64,000 nt of DNA from the NCBI GenBank assembly GCA_963513935.1, contig OY740769.1, positions 102,961,762 to 103,025,761 on the forward strand, read 5' to 3'. Position 1 is the first letter of the stretch; every line of letters starts with the position of its first letter. The position numbers were made by a program, and so were the translations under genes. Source of the stretch: Aphrophora alni (Eukaryota; Arthropoda; Insecta; Hemiptera; Aphrophoridae). Shown here piece by piece: positions 47,061-59,520 of this stretch. Under the pieces are notes generated by a model. That model made no database searches and was not told where the DNA came from. It saw nothing but the letters and a program-made list of their open reading frames with translations.

Positions 47061-49699
47061 TAGGTTAAGCTAGGTTAGGTTAAGTTACATTTTTATTCAA
47101 AGTACCAACAAAAGTTACCGGAGTATAAACAATAATTGGAAATAAAGTTAATTCCTGAGTTGCAAGAGTCAAGAGAATTTAAACTAGAGCTTGGAGAAGG
47201 TGAAGGTTAGTCTCAACAGGAAGTTATCGGCGGTCAGTTACCACAGTTCAGATTCGAATTTCCGGAGGGTCAGTCATGGGCAGAGAGACATCTGTGAGGA
47301 GACGTCGACTGGAAATTGTCAGCAAGGGGGGTTGATTACTTAATTCCTGTAGCGAAACTCCTAGCAATTAAATTCACGGCACCCAAAGCGTTTCAGGAAT
47401 AGAAGTGTGTACTCTGTTCTTGCATTACGCAAAAAAGATGAAAGCAAAGAAATACGATAAAAATAAACATAAATATTAAATTTGATTTTCCCAAAATGTT
47501 TTGTGTTGAGTAATGGACATACCACAGACGATATGTTAGATAGTATTCCAAATATCACTTATTCGGGCTCAGAAGCTTAAAAATCCTGTGACAACTCGAC
47601 ATTGGTTTACTGTTCAATTCCATACTTTCTAAATATGAGAGAGTAATACGAACTACTCATTACAGACTGGGAATACAATGTACACAAATTATATGCCCAT
47701 ATGTAATTTAGTGAATAAAGTACAGACGTGTTATGAAAAGAAATATGAATATCTGACATTAATAACAATTTATTGATCATATTGAACGAACTTTAAAATT
47801 TGACTTAAGGCAAGCAAAAATTATATTACCTTATGACTATAAAACTGCAACATTCAGTCTGCAATTGCATTGTTATTAGACAATTACATTCAGAGCTACA
47901 CTATTTGAGTAAAAGTAGGACACTGGAACCAATGAAGTTGTAATATGATGACTTAAAACTTTTAAACTTAATTCGACACATAAAAACATTGCACTTCTTA
48001 CACACTCATCTACAAAAATAAGAAAAAATATGTGCCCCTATCTCCCCATGAAATGCAACACTTCTTAAACGCGAGAAAAATTTAAATAAAGTCATTTACA
48101 TTATTAGTGAGTGAATATTCCCACATGCATTTCTTATAGATCAGTTAGTAAATAGTAGTATACCAGCTTCTATAAAATGTTATTTAAAAAACAATTATTA
48201 TGATTTACTTTTAATTGTAAAAAAAAAAAAAATTTCAAAATAGCGTCAGAATTTTTACGGTGTTGATCCACCATCGTGAGTGAATTACATTACTACAATT
48301 AAAAGCAAACTCTGGTAGAGAATACCATAACTACGGCGAGGGGAGTTTTCTAGAACTTCGCTCTTCATATTATGCTGTAGCGCCATGGAATAGTTTAGTT
48401 TTAATTTCTAAGCTTTCTTTTATTAATTTTGCACATTGGTTTACTTCATTACTATTTCTATTTAACATAATTTCGATACAGCGTAATTATATATTTTGTA
48501 GGGGTTTCTATTATTTATAACTATTGTAAAGGGAATTTAGAATATGGAATAATTTTAGAATATGGAGTTTTTTGAGGGTTTATTTGTATAAAATTAGATT
48601 AAAATGTTGAGCAGATTTTGAGGAAATAGGGATTTTAGTTTTGGTATTGTAGCAGCCAATCCCAAATTTCTCCTTTTAGAAGAACTACTTTAACTTCCTC
48701 AGAAGCTAGAACGTGAAGAATCTTTTGCATTTTTTGATGGAAGCTAATAAAATAACGCGGTTACACAGCGATCAAATAACACAAAGATTTCTGAAGTCGT
48801 TATTATCTTCTGTATTTCAGAACCTGAATAAAATATTTGAAACAAAAATCAACGTCATTAAAAAAAAAACAACATATAAGTTGTCAAGAGCAAGCCCTTC
48901 ATTATTCCCTCTTTGTCCTAATAAAGCCTTATCATGAAACCCTCTCTTAGGAAATTAAGCACTCCCCTGGATCTTGAAAGCATTATTATTACATTAGTAA
49001 ATTACAAGGTACCTTTCAAATAATTCACCAAAATGAACAACATTCTGTAAAGGGCAAAATGTTTCAGTAAGTTCGTTAGGCTTTGCTGTTAGGCATTATC
49101 CTTAACATAATCAACTCTGGCTAACGTAAAAACATAATTTCCTATTTCAACAAAATAGTATTATGATTTTAAAGTTTATAGTATTTCGTATAAATTTGAG
49201 GTAATAAAATTAGCTAACATTATCTAAGTAATTAGTATAAAAGTAATGCAAGTTTACGTTATAAACAGCAAAACCATATCGAGATTTTTCATAAATTGTA
49301 ATACCGATTTTGTTAAACCATCTCTAGAGATTTTATAGGTTGTAGATTAATAATACGAAATACGTTCATGTACAATTCAATAGTAAACACATACAATAAA
49401 GTTCTCTAAAACACATCATAGATCCTAATTCAAATATATAAGACTTACCGTCGTCAATATTCTGTTTGCGTCGTTCAAACGACGGCCGTTTCGGCTATAC
49501 AGCCATTATCAAGTTGTAAAGATGTAATCTGGTTTCCCTTCGTCAATTACAATCATAGATCATTTTAATTTATTTATTGCTTAAGCAAAATGCAGCGAGG
49601 AGAAGTCTACTCTGGACTAAAGAATGTAACTCCTGGCGTCCCACAGAGATGCGGCATGGACATACTAATTACCTGCTGCTGTACATATTCATAAGTTAA
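47061..49699. other. AT-rich non-coding DNA
   Basis: No gene is recognised. A GC-richer patch at about 47200-47350 is unassigned. At 49480-49514 (minus) is the motif CTTGATAATGGCTGTATAGC followed by CGAAACGG. The plus-strand frame at 48713-48937 has no motif and is probably chance. Confidence 0.45.
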
Positions 49700-50017
49700 G
49701 TTATCACTCTCAGGTGCTCACTTTAGTAAATATCGGTTTGTTAATCCTAAGGAAACCTAGATGGATCTACCCAAGCCTTGGATTAAATCTCTTTATCAGG
49801 TTTCTCTAAACCAACTCTTATTCCTTCCTACGCCTGACGATATGCAGAGTATTCGAGTACTAGGAGTCTTTATTTTATAGTCTTTTCTTCCTTTTGTTGT
49901 AAGAAGATGACCAATAGCAACATGGGGACATTTCAACAACATGGGGAAAAAAGAAGTGAAGTTAACAGTTTCTGATGGGATTACTCTTATGAACATGTAG
50001 GGCTGATCAAAAATACT
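49700..50017 (+). repeat. Dispersed repeat family C, copy
   Basis: TTAATCCTAAGGAAACCTAG, then ATGGATC and TTTATTTTATAGTCTTTTCT, match 55570-55800 (GTAATCCCAAAGGAACCTAG). A shorter inverted match is at 60350-60410. The minus-strand frame at 49796-50053 lies within it and is not a gene. Confidence 0.6.
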
Positions 50018-50189
50018 ATAGGTTGTGCGGAACGAGAAGAAGCCTGACCTCAATTTTAGATATATATATATATCTTATATCAGATACGGATACGTGACTT
50101 AGAGGCTCGTCTACCACCACCCCTTAAAAACAGGTTTCAACCACTTTTTAAAATATAGGTCAGGCTTCTTCTCGTTCCGCACAACCTAT
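50018..50189. repeat. Perfect 33-bp inverted repeat, 172-bp MITE-like unit
   Basis: The left arm 50018-50050 begins ATAGGTTGTGCGGAACGAGA. It is exactly complementary to the right arm 50157-50189. The arms enclose 106 bases with a short TA tract and a GC-richer middle. No unambiguous target duplication is visible. It looks like a small non-autonomous DNA element or a foldback. Confidence 0.85.
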
Positions 50190-50370
50190 TATTATTTCCA
50201 TCAAATTTTACTCATGTGTAGCCTTTAAGAACCCAAACAAAACAATTTGGTCGCCATATCTACAATAATACAAGTTTTTTAATTATTGGTACAAAAATCG
50301 ATCATTGGGCTATTATAATATATTTATTTTGTAATTTTTAAAAATACATATCAGATTTCGTTAAAATTAT
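50190..50370 (-). repeat. Dispersed repeat family B, minus-strand copy
   Basis: On the minus strand: GGCGACCAAATTGTTTTGTT, then GGGTTCTTAAAGGCTACACA, then TGAGTAAAATTTGATGGAAA. This is one of the better-kept copies of the family. Confidence 0.55.
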
Positions 50371-51069
50371 AATTAAATGTGTAGATGTGCATGCAATGGT
50401 TTGGCAACTGTTTATTTTAAAGATATGTTGATTATTTATTCTAAAACCCAAAGTAAGTTTGTCTTCCTTTAAATAATTACAACTTTTAAATAATAATAAA
50501 CGACTGTAATGTATTTTAAAAGGTCAACTATAAATGTCATAAGCTACAAAGCTTTTTGATTTGTCACTCGTATTATAATTTTAAAAAAAACTTAACTTTC
50601 GTTACAAAGAGATTAGAAATATTTGTTTGATGCTGAATCTGTAAGAAATAATGCAATAAAGTTGAATGCATTGTAATAGTTGAAAAGATGTCATTTAAGG
50701 AAGTCTGAAGTGAATAACACGAATTCATTTGAATAAAATTAGTGGGACGTTGATTTAGTAGTACGGACGAATAATTTTATTATCATGTTTATAAATAAAT
50801 GTTGACCTTGACTTGTAAGAAGTTGTGTTTATGTTTTATTTAAATTTAATAATATATTTATTCACGGAGCTAATACGCTGTTGATACGACGAGGATACTT
50901 TAATAAGTCATTTATAACATATTTATACTTTCCTTTGCAGCTCGGTTATTTAACTAAAACTTTTTCGACCTTGGTATTGTTAGTAATATAGAATGTCAAG
51001 TTACACAAAATGAGGTCCTATAGATTATTATAGAACTTATTTTTAAGAGGGAGGTAAACTACTTGCATG
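50371..51069. other. AT-rich non-coding DNA
   Basis: Nothing recognised. Confidence 0.5.
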
Positions 51070-51800
51070 AGATGTCAAACTTAGAGATAACAGTTGATGA
51101 AATGACGTTTGAAGAAGTTTCTTGTATTAGATACCTGGAGGGAATGATATAAAGTTATGAGAGGAATAAAAAGTAAATAAGTTTAGGATTATAATTATTA
51201 CAAGTAATACGAATCTAAAAATATATAAAATATTGATATGACTTATTGTTGCGAGGCATAGACCGTGAGGAGATGAAAGGGTTATAAGATTATTTGAATG
51301 ACGAATATTAAAAAAGATGAAAATCGTATGAGAATAAGATGGATAGAAAATAATAGAACCAAATACTACCTCACAACTACTGTCCTCTAATAGCGGCAGA
51401 GTCGGGAGAGAACAACAGTTTGAAATGATAGGAAGGATGTAAGAGAGGGATGTAACCCAACACTACATCATACAAAGTGAAGATTTAGCTATTGATCTCG
51501 GACTCGCCATACCCGTATTCACTATGTGTTAGTCCCTGAGGGCGAAAAGGAAGTAGATTGGACCTGTGGAAAAAATACGGAAGATGGAATCCCCAGAAGA
51601 ATGCTTTACCACAAAAAAAATCCAGTTCATGACTAAGATAGATGGATAAAGTTGCGGAACACCTTAGTTCTATAAAAAATAAAGGGCTAATAAATATAGA
51701 CGAATTGGCGACTTGGGAAGATTGAAAAGTATTTGATGTGAAACCCAAAGTCCACCAAAGGCCTAAGGCGAATTGTCAAGGTCTCTTTGGTGAGGGGTAA
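51070..51800 (+). pseudogene. Decayed RTE-like LINE ORF2 C-terminus, copy 3
   Basis: Plus-strand readings in mixed frames follow the order of the RTE-like C-terminus. In order: FEEVSCIRYLEGMI (the FKYLGxxI region); LKIYKILI..LIVAY then CEA.TVRR then DERVIRLFE.RILKKM (the KIYKTLIRPIVxYGCEW...FExRxLRKI region); RWIKL (RWxDxV); and NWRLGKIEKYL, ending in VHQRPK (the AKxHxGL end). Stops and frameshifts are common. The minus-strand frame at 51485-51748 is a shadow. The copy is longer than copies 1 and 2 and reaches what should be the ORF end. Confidence 0.6.
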
Positions 51801-52889
51801 TGAAAAATATTGGTTAAAAAAAAAATTAAAATACGTAAAGTAAATGTACAACACGATCATATAGTCCCTGTCTTTCTTTTATTATTAGAATATTTTTTAA
51901 TAATTGGATTACAAAATACAAACTTCAGAAATTTTAGTTTGGTTATAGACTCTACTTCTTGACATAATATTTGTTTTAACCCTTTTCTGAGGTGAAACTC
52001 AAATATCTTTTATGGTAAAGTGGTTTGTGAGATAAATTATATGAAAAGGCAAGAACGGTAAAAAGAAAATGTATTCCAAGTTGAGACTATCAAACGTGGC
52101 GGCCTATCAAAGTTTAAAATAGCCCTGTAAGACATAGAGCCGTTTAACAGTATTTTACAATACATAATATTGTATTTGATGGTTTACTATAATTAGAGGA
52201 TCTACTGATTGAGGAAACTGCATAAATTGTCTAATCTGTTTATGGGCATCCTCTAAGTACAGGATTGCACTTTTGTTTGATTTCAAAACCAATATCGTCT
52301 GAGAAATCGGTAATGGTGTGCGTCAAACTCTCATTATCTGCCTTAAGGTTTTTTTAACTTCAACCTTATCTCTACATTTGTACTCATTTAATATCTCTTC
52401 CCTAGTAAAGCTTAAGTATTTAATGAAAATAGTTAATTAAATAAAATTTGTGTATGGTTAATACTTTCCTAATTATTATTTTTATTATCGTTTTAAAATT
52501 ACCACTATACATTGAAACTACTCGAATAAAGTTGATGACACCCATTATGGTGCTTAATCACACCATCATACAAATGGTTTCTCTAAATATAATGTCAAAC
52601 ATTTGATTTCATGGGTCTTATAGGAAATGTATAATTATATTGGTAGATCAAGAAGCATTACTCAGTATATGTAGAGTTGTTACACAGGTTTTATTAACCT
52701 CGTAATTTTGTATACTACTTACTTTCTTGACATCGGTCAGGTCCTAGTATTACTCTCTTCGTTAATATTAGTAACACAGCACTAATGGGCCTCGAAGTTG
52801 TGCTTTGAAGAAGCCTCAACTGGCTATGCTCGTATCGTGAATCGAACATGCTGATTTTTAAATATCATAAAGTCTTGTGAAGTCAAAGT
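51801..52889. other. AT-rich non-coding DNA
   Basis: Nothing recognised beyond a short CTTTGAAGAAGCC motif near 52803. Confidence 0.5.
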
Positions 52890-53240
52890 TGTAAATTAGA
52901 TTTTTGACAATGACATCATTATTTGTCATCATAAAGGGAACGTTGGTTTCATTACACGGCCAACTGAAATCTACGAATTTGAATCTAAATTATTATTAGT
53001 TGAATAACACACAACATGATTATAAAACTTTGATTTTTTTGAATTTCAACAGGTTTCTATATGAGTAACGTTTCTATCCCTACAACGTTCATATTCCTAC
53101 CTTAAAAATAACTTTTTCTTATTTTCTGATGCTATAAAATAAAAGGTCAAAAAACGGAGGATAAAAGTTTTTGCGATGACCAAACTTACCCTATATTTCC
53201 TATACTTGATAAGTAAAAAGAGTGTATAATTCACAGTATA
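52890..53240 (+). repeat. Dispersed repeat family A, copy
   Basis: It starts TAAATTAGATTTTTGACAAT, has ACTGAAATCTACGAATTTG, and ends CCAAACTTACCCTATATTTC. It matches the 60931 copy in the same order. Confidence 0.55.
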
Positions 53241-53400
53241 TTGTTTGTTAAAAACTTGTAGGGGTTAATTACGTTTTCAAATTTGTTTTATAATTATATT
53301 GACAGCTTTCACGTTTCCTATGAAATATTTTTTTCTACTCTTTACGATCGTGAAAATAATCCGTCACGTTATCTGTATTACAATTTAATATACTTGAAAT

Positions 53401-53452
53401 TGACCCCCACAGGAGGTCAAACAGTCACACAGTGACCCCCACAGAGGTCAAA
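53401..53452. promoter_or_regulatory. Duplicated TGACC...AGGTCA array (nuclear-receptor-like half-sites)
   Basis: Two copies of TGACCCCCACAG(G)AGGTCAAA, at 53401-53421 and 53433-53452, give four AGGTCA-type half-sites in 52 bases. Each pair is arranged TGACC-spacer-AGGTCA, an everted arrangement. AGGTCA is the half-site for many nuclear receptors. No linked gene is visible, so function is unproven. Confidence 0.35.
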
Positions 53453-55569
53453 AGTATAACGTAACTGAAATTTCTAGTTTTTATAATATTTTTCCAATTC
53501 TTATATAAAAATAAAGGAGGTGCCTGAACTCTATTTTCACACTGTGTTACGTACATGCGCCATTCTCGGTGATATTACTGATTATACGAATTTAATTTTA
53601 TTCAATAGACTTCTTTGCCTCCTAGTTACCTACATTCTAAAAATGTTTCAAACTTATACTATTAATAATAAAACACATATATTTAGCATTTTGGTCCTTC
53701 GTCATTATATGAAGCAAACTACATTTTTTAAATTCAGGACAATAGTAAATGGAATTTTTATCTGCTCTTTTCAATTTTACTTACAACAATTTCGTCCGAG
53801 AGAGGTGACTCTAATGACAGTAAAATATTATTTTGAAACTTTAATTACAGTAAATACATAAAATGTGTTCTAAATCCTATCAAGTACATTATTACGTACA
53901 ATAACTTATATAACGTAAAATAGGTTTTACTGGCACATTAACAACTTTCAAGGCTTCAAGTTGTAATCGTTCTAAGATTAAATCTATAATACTATAAATA
54001 ATTAAAAAATATAACTGAAATAAACATGAGAATGACAACATGAGAACAAATAAAAGTACCTACAGCTTACCAGAATGAAGTTATGATAGAACACAATACT
54101 GCTCACATGTATATTGTACATTGATGGAACAGGTGGTCAGATCTTTACCTGCACAGAAAACAATAAAAATGTTACTGTTTTACAAAGTTAACATTATTAT
54201 TACTTGATTTAAAAAAGTTACTTTATATTATTTTATATCCAAAAAAATGAAAAGAAGGGTGTAACAGAAAACAAAATGATCTCCATTAGATGATCTCGGA
54301 CATGCACAACCTTTAACGGATCACAAATCCAAACGGCCCCAAGCTTGATGCGCGTCTTAACAAATTCACCCGCTGCCCCCTAAACTTACAAATACTGCTG
54401 TAAAGTTAGTGAATACATACACATAAAGCTATAAATATATAATTGGATATCATAAGTCGTAATGATTAGACATAAAAATGACTACGTTGAAAGTATCAAA
54501 GACTAATTTCACATTGTTTAAATGAGATGCTCTCTTTTACCCCTTTGTAACCGCTATAAAAATAGCACCATGTTCTCAATCCAATTTTCAGTTCAACATT
54601 ACATTGAGATATATAGCGCAGGACGACGACGGGGAGGGTAATGACGTCATCATCAAAACCTCGTTCCCCAAGGATAGTCATACATATTACAATTAACAAA
54701 AATAATCAATAATTGTTAGTTTTGTAGCTAACATTAAAAGGTAATAGAGTCCGGGGATATAAGAACCTCACTGTATTTTAAATAGGATTATTACGTAGTC
54801 TAAGCTATTTAATCAATTTTTAAATTTACTGAAGGTAAATTGTATATTTTTCCCGACATAAAAACATAGTTATCATTAATATAAGAGATCTAAATTGCTG
54901 TAGCTTTACAAATTTGAAACAAATGTTTATATAGATAATACCTTACGTATAACGTTGGTTAATAAATTGGTAGTTAAATTTCAAAATGTTGACCACTTTC
55001 AAGATAAACCTAGTATCACCATTTTATTGTAATTATTACAAGAGGTACGGTATCTCATTAAATTCGTTGAAATTAATTAAATGGAATTGTCAGTAACGTA
55101 GAAGAGTTACACTTAACTACATTTACTCAAACGCTTAAACAATAAATAATTATAGCTATGATTTTAATTGCACTATAATAAAATTTGAAAGATTTGTTGG
55201 TTAAATTGTACTCATGGATAATAGCTTAGATTTATTGTTTTTATTTTTTACATTTACTACGTAGAATACAGGAGAAAGGTTCAAAGATGGATTTCAGGTT
55301 TTTTCGGATACATCAAAAAGTGATTTTGGGAATTATGTCCGTCAGTCTGTCTGTGCAGTCTCTACAGGCTCGTTTATTCAATAAATCAAAATTTAGGTTT
55401 AGCTCTCATAAAATATTAATTAAAAAAATACGAATTTGTTCTACAAATTTTGTTCAAAATTAAGAAAAATGTGAAGTTAATTACCTAATCTAATATACAA
55501 AATTTCAAGGATAAAAAACTATGTTTCAAGATTTTTTTTTTTTATATCTGAGTATCTTTTAGAATATAT
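53453..55569. other. AT-rich non-coding DNA
   Basis: No gene is recognised. The frame at 53520-53861 does not start at ATG and has no motif. A GC-richer patch near 54600-54670 has a CRE palindrome TGACGTCA at 54642-54649. Confidence 0.5.
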
Positions 55570-55800
55570 AAGCCTCTGGGGCTCTCTTCAGTGAGTATGG
55601 GCTTGGTAATCCCAAAGGAACCTAGCTGGATCAACACCTTTCTCATGCATTCTTGGCTTAGATCTCTCTGTTTTACCTTTCAAATAAGGTCTTTTTTGAC
55701 CGATTCTTGATCTTTTCCCAACATGACGCTATTAAAGTATTATTCGCGGTCTTTATTTTATACCTTTTTATTTATTTATTTTTGACGACAGACAGGTTTT
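55570..55800 (+). repeat. Dispersed repeat family C, copy
   Basis: CAGTGAGTATGGGCTTGGTA, then AATCCCAAAGGAACCTAGCT, then GGTCTTTATTTTATACC, matching 49700-50017. Confidence 0.6.
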
Positions 55801-58800
55801 TTTTAGCAACAATAAAAAAAAATTAAAAAATTAAATATATTTTTTAATTCCATAAAAGTTTGATAAAAGAGAACCCCTCCATACCGACTCTTGTAAGAAA
55901 CGCAATGAAAGCGCAGTGAGAATGAGATGAGAGCATTAAAGATTTTTTTTGGGAGATGATTACGAATAATATTTTTGGCTTAGTGGATAAGAGTGTGAAA
56001 ATGTTGATGCAATGTTTTTGCACAGTTTATTTAATCTTACTTCATGTTTTACTCTAAACTTTTATTGAATAAAATGACTGCCTAGTTGCTCCCATTTCCT
56101 ACTTTAACTAAATAATTCTGAATAGAGTAATTCTGAAGGTAATTGTGTAATAATACAATGCAATTGACGATTTGATTGTGCAGTTTTATAGTCTTAAGGT
56201 AATTTCATTTCTGCTTGCCTCAAGTCAAATTGCTACGTTCATTTAAAACAAGCAATGAAATGCCACTGTCATAATCTATTCATATTTCTTATTTTATTAT
56301 TTTCCTTTGTTAGTTCTAACCTACATTTTGCAATATAGTAAAAAATATTTTGATCCTGATTGTTCTTAGTTTTATTGTTTTTTTTTAAAAGGATAGTTTT
56401 TTTAAATTGAAGTTTAATGAGCCTTTTTTCAATTGAAAAGTTGTGAACAATTCAAATCTCACTACAAAAGCATTTATTTTAAATTCTAAATATTATTGGA
56501 AAACTATAAAGAGTTACGAAGTTTATTAATTTATGGTCTTTATAAATTTAAAGGTGTTTAATAACAGACTGTGCTTAAGGTATAGCTCAATCCGGTAGTA
56601 CTATAATCTTACAACGATATTCCAAAGACTTAATTCCTTGGCTTTGATGGTAACGCTCATAAATAATATTGATTCATGACCATACAAATCTAAAACTTTT
56701 GTAAACGCTTTACATTTAAATAAATCACTTTGGATAGTAAAAAGTTGATTTTAACGATGTCTACTTATATGATATGCAATACCTCTCTCTGTCTGTTTGT
56801 AAGCTTATAACTCAAAAACTGCTATCAGGATTTTCAAACCGTTTTCTTTCCTACGTAGGTACGTTAACGGGTTAAGTTTTAGTTTATGTTTGATTAAAAT
56901 TGGTTCAGATTTTTTCAAAGTTATAAGAATATTCGTATGAAAGCGTAATAAGAAAATCAAAACTTTCGACATATTTTACTAATTTTCCTAACATTTTCAA
57001 GAACAAAACAAGTATTTTCATTTTCAACAATATATAAATATTGTTAGTGACAAATCTGGTGTACGATTGAAATGCTAATTGAAACTGTGAAAGTTTTTAA
57101 ATCGGTGCTATAGTTGTTGGGTTATATTGGGTTATAAGTGTTTTGTTTTTGCTTTGGAAAATTATACATCAGATTATCCTATTTTTTAAAATCAATTTTC
57201 AAAACTTGCAGCAATTCACATAATTATTCAGTGACACATATATAATTGAAAACGTTTTTAAATCGTAGTATTTTTTCTCGAGTTTTAATTTTTTTTATTT
57301 AAACATGATGTTGGAAATAAGGAAATCCGTATTGAAGTTTTTTTTCTAAATAAAATGAAAACGTTACTTAATATTGAAATCGTTAGAGCATTCAAATTTA
57401 TAGATACTTTATTGCAAGCCGCCGTATGTCAATTTATTGGTGGAATTATAATGTAATTGAATATTATCAGTGGAGCTCATGTTACTAACATAAACTCGTG
57501 ACATGTTTGCACTTTAGTTCTAGCGGGAATTACTACCTGCTGGGTGTCTAATCTAAAAAATAATAATAAAGTTTATAAAGAAGCCTTCAGATACAAAGGC
57601 TTTTCATTGTGTCTTCTTATTTTCTCTTTTCTGCCCGAACTATTGTAATTTTAAAGGTTGATAAAAATATAAAAAATAGAACAAAACATGGTGTGTTTAA
57701 TCACTAAAATGTCCTGTACTTTACCAATGTATGTGTTACCAAAAATGTTAAAATCATACATCGATTTTATAATAAACAACAGTGAGCTCACTCAATAATT
57801 CAAATTGTGTTTTCCACTCATACGAAACCAAACGCCAATAATTATGGATATCCTCACAATGCTCGATTTCAACGTGACCAGAGTCACGAACAAAGCTAGT
57901 TTACTGTACAATAATTTGGCACAGAGTATATTTGTAAACAAATATTTGAAGTTGACTATAACAATATTTACAAACACGTACTACTTAGAGTGGTAATGTA
58001 ATAGGATCCGTTATCTGTGGGAAAATAAAAATAATTGCAAAACTCAATTAGTCATACTTACTGTATAAAATTTATTTGACGACAGTGGAGTTATAATATT
58101 ATGCAACTTTTTATATACTTTTGTTATTTGAGGTAATATGCAATTATTTATTTTATCTTTATTGTTAGATTAAAAAATGGGAAATTCATGCAACCTCCAT
58201 TCATCTTGCTGTTTTATTTTGCACTTAATATTGTTTATCAAATGACCATATTAAAATATAATTAAAACTGAACAATTGCAAATTTACTCAACTTCTTAAT
58301 TTATTTATGTTCATTTTTGATCAAGGTTTGTACATCCAGGACGACCGTATGTTGTCTTATAAATGTATATACAAAAAATTAGAGTTACTGATTTAATATG
58401 AGGCATTTAAAAAATTAAAAAACTATCAAGCTATCAGTTTTATAAAACAAAAATTGTAATTTTGCGGTACTAAATATCAATATTAAAATACGAAAAAATA
58501 GAAGAACACTGTTTTGAAGGATTTGTAAACGGTCAATTTTCGTATGGGTTTTTATTTTTACGAATTACATATTGGATTTATATAAAAAAAATTGAAGCAC
58601 ATACATATATCTAAATTTAAAACATGGTTGTCTGGTGTCAGATTAATAGTTTTTATTCACACGCGATTTTATTCATTCTAAATTTTATTTATAATTAAAT
58701 ATGCTGTCATAAGAGGTATTACGTAGAGTAATATATCATATGTACAAAAACTAATATAAACCTACTATAAATTTTCTGGTTGTATTGGTTAACGAAAACC

Positions 58801-59029
58801 GTACAGTTTCTGACATTTAATAAGTTTAAAAATTCAAACGCATTTCATGGAGCTCTTGCGTCACTCCAGATGACGACATTATCATTGATCATCATTGAAT
58901 TAACAAAGTTATTATTTGTCACGAATTAATTGTTCAATTAATTTGTTCAAGTTTCATTTTAATTTAAATCTCAAAAGTCAACATCAATATTTATTTACGT
59001 AATTGTGACAACAAATTAGACAAACATTC
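55801..59029. other. AT-rich non-coding DNA
   Basis: No gene is recognised. The overlapping opposite-strand frames at 57792-57977 and 57805-57996 are mutual shadows without motifs. Confidence 0.5.
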
Positions 59030-59520
59030 TAGACTTTATAACTAAATTTCTAAAATACACAGCATTATCAAATAACTCAGAGGAGTGTAAATAAACATTT
59101 CCTATGTTTCCTATGTTTAATAGTGCAATATTTTCGTGGTTAAATAGATATTAATACAATGAGTATATTTACACCTCAGAAACTTTACTATAGTAAATCT
59201 TTAAAGACCGCTTCCGAAAAAAAAAAAAAAAAAAAAACATATTCCAGGAATTATAATCGGTTGAGAACTCATAATCTAGGAAATAGAATGTAGGTTTTGC
59301 AATGATGACATCTGAAAACCTATATTTAGTCTAAATATTTTATAATGAAAACTTCAATTATTCTAAAACTAAAACTTTATCAAATAACTGTTGATATTAG
59401 AGGATTGTAAATAAACTTTCACATTCCTTAGTTAAATACTCCATTGTTATTATTCCTAAAACACGAATATTTACACTTCAGAAAATTTAAACAGTAACTC
59501 CCTGAAGACCGTTTCCGTAC
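59030..59520 (+). repeat. Old tandem duplication (two diverged units)
   Basis: Unit 1 (about 59050-59220) and unit 2 (about 59370-59520) share, in order, ATCAAATAACT, TGTAAATAAAC, TATTTACAC(C/T)TCAGAAA and GAAGACCG(C/T)TTCCG-like strings (AAAGACCGCTTCCG in unit 1). Unit 1 is followed by a poly(A) run at 59219-59238. Confidence 0.55.

Noticed and set aside
57792..57996. Two overlapping frames on opposite strands
   Set aside because: Mutual shadows of similar length with no motif or codon signal.
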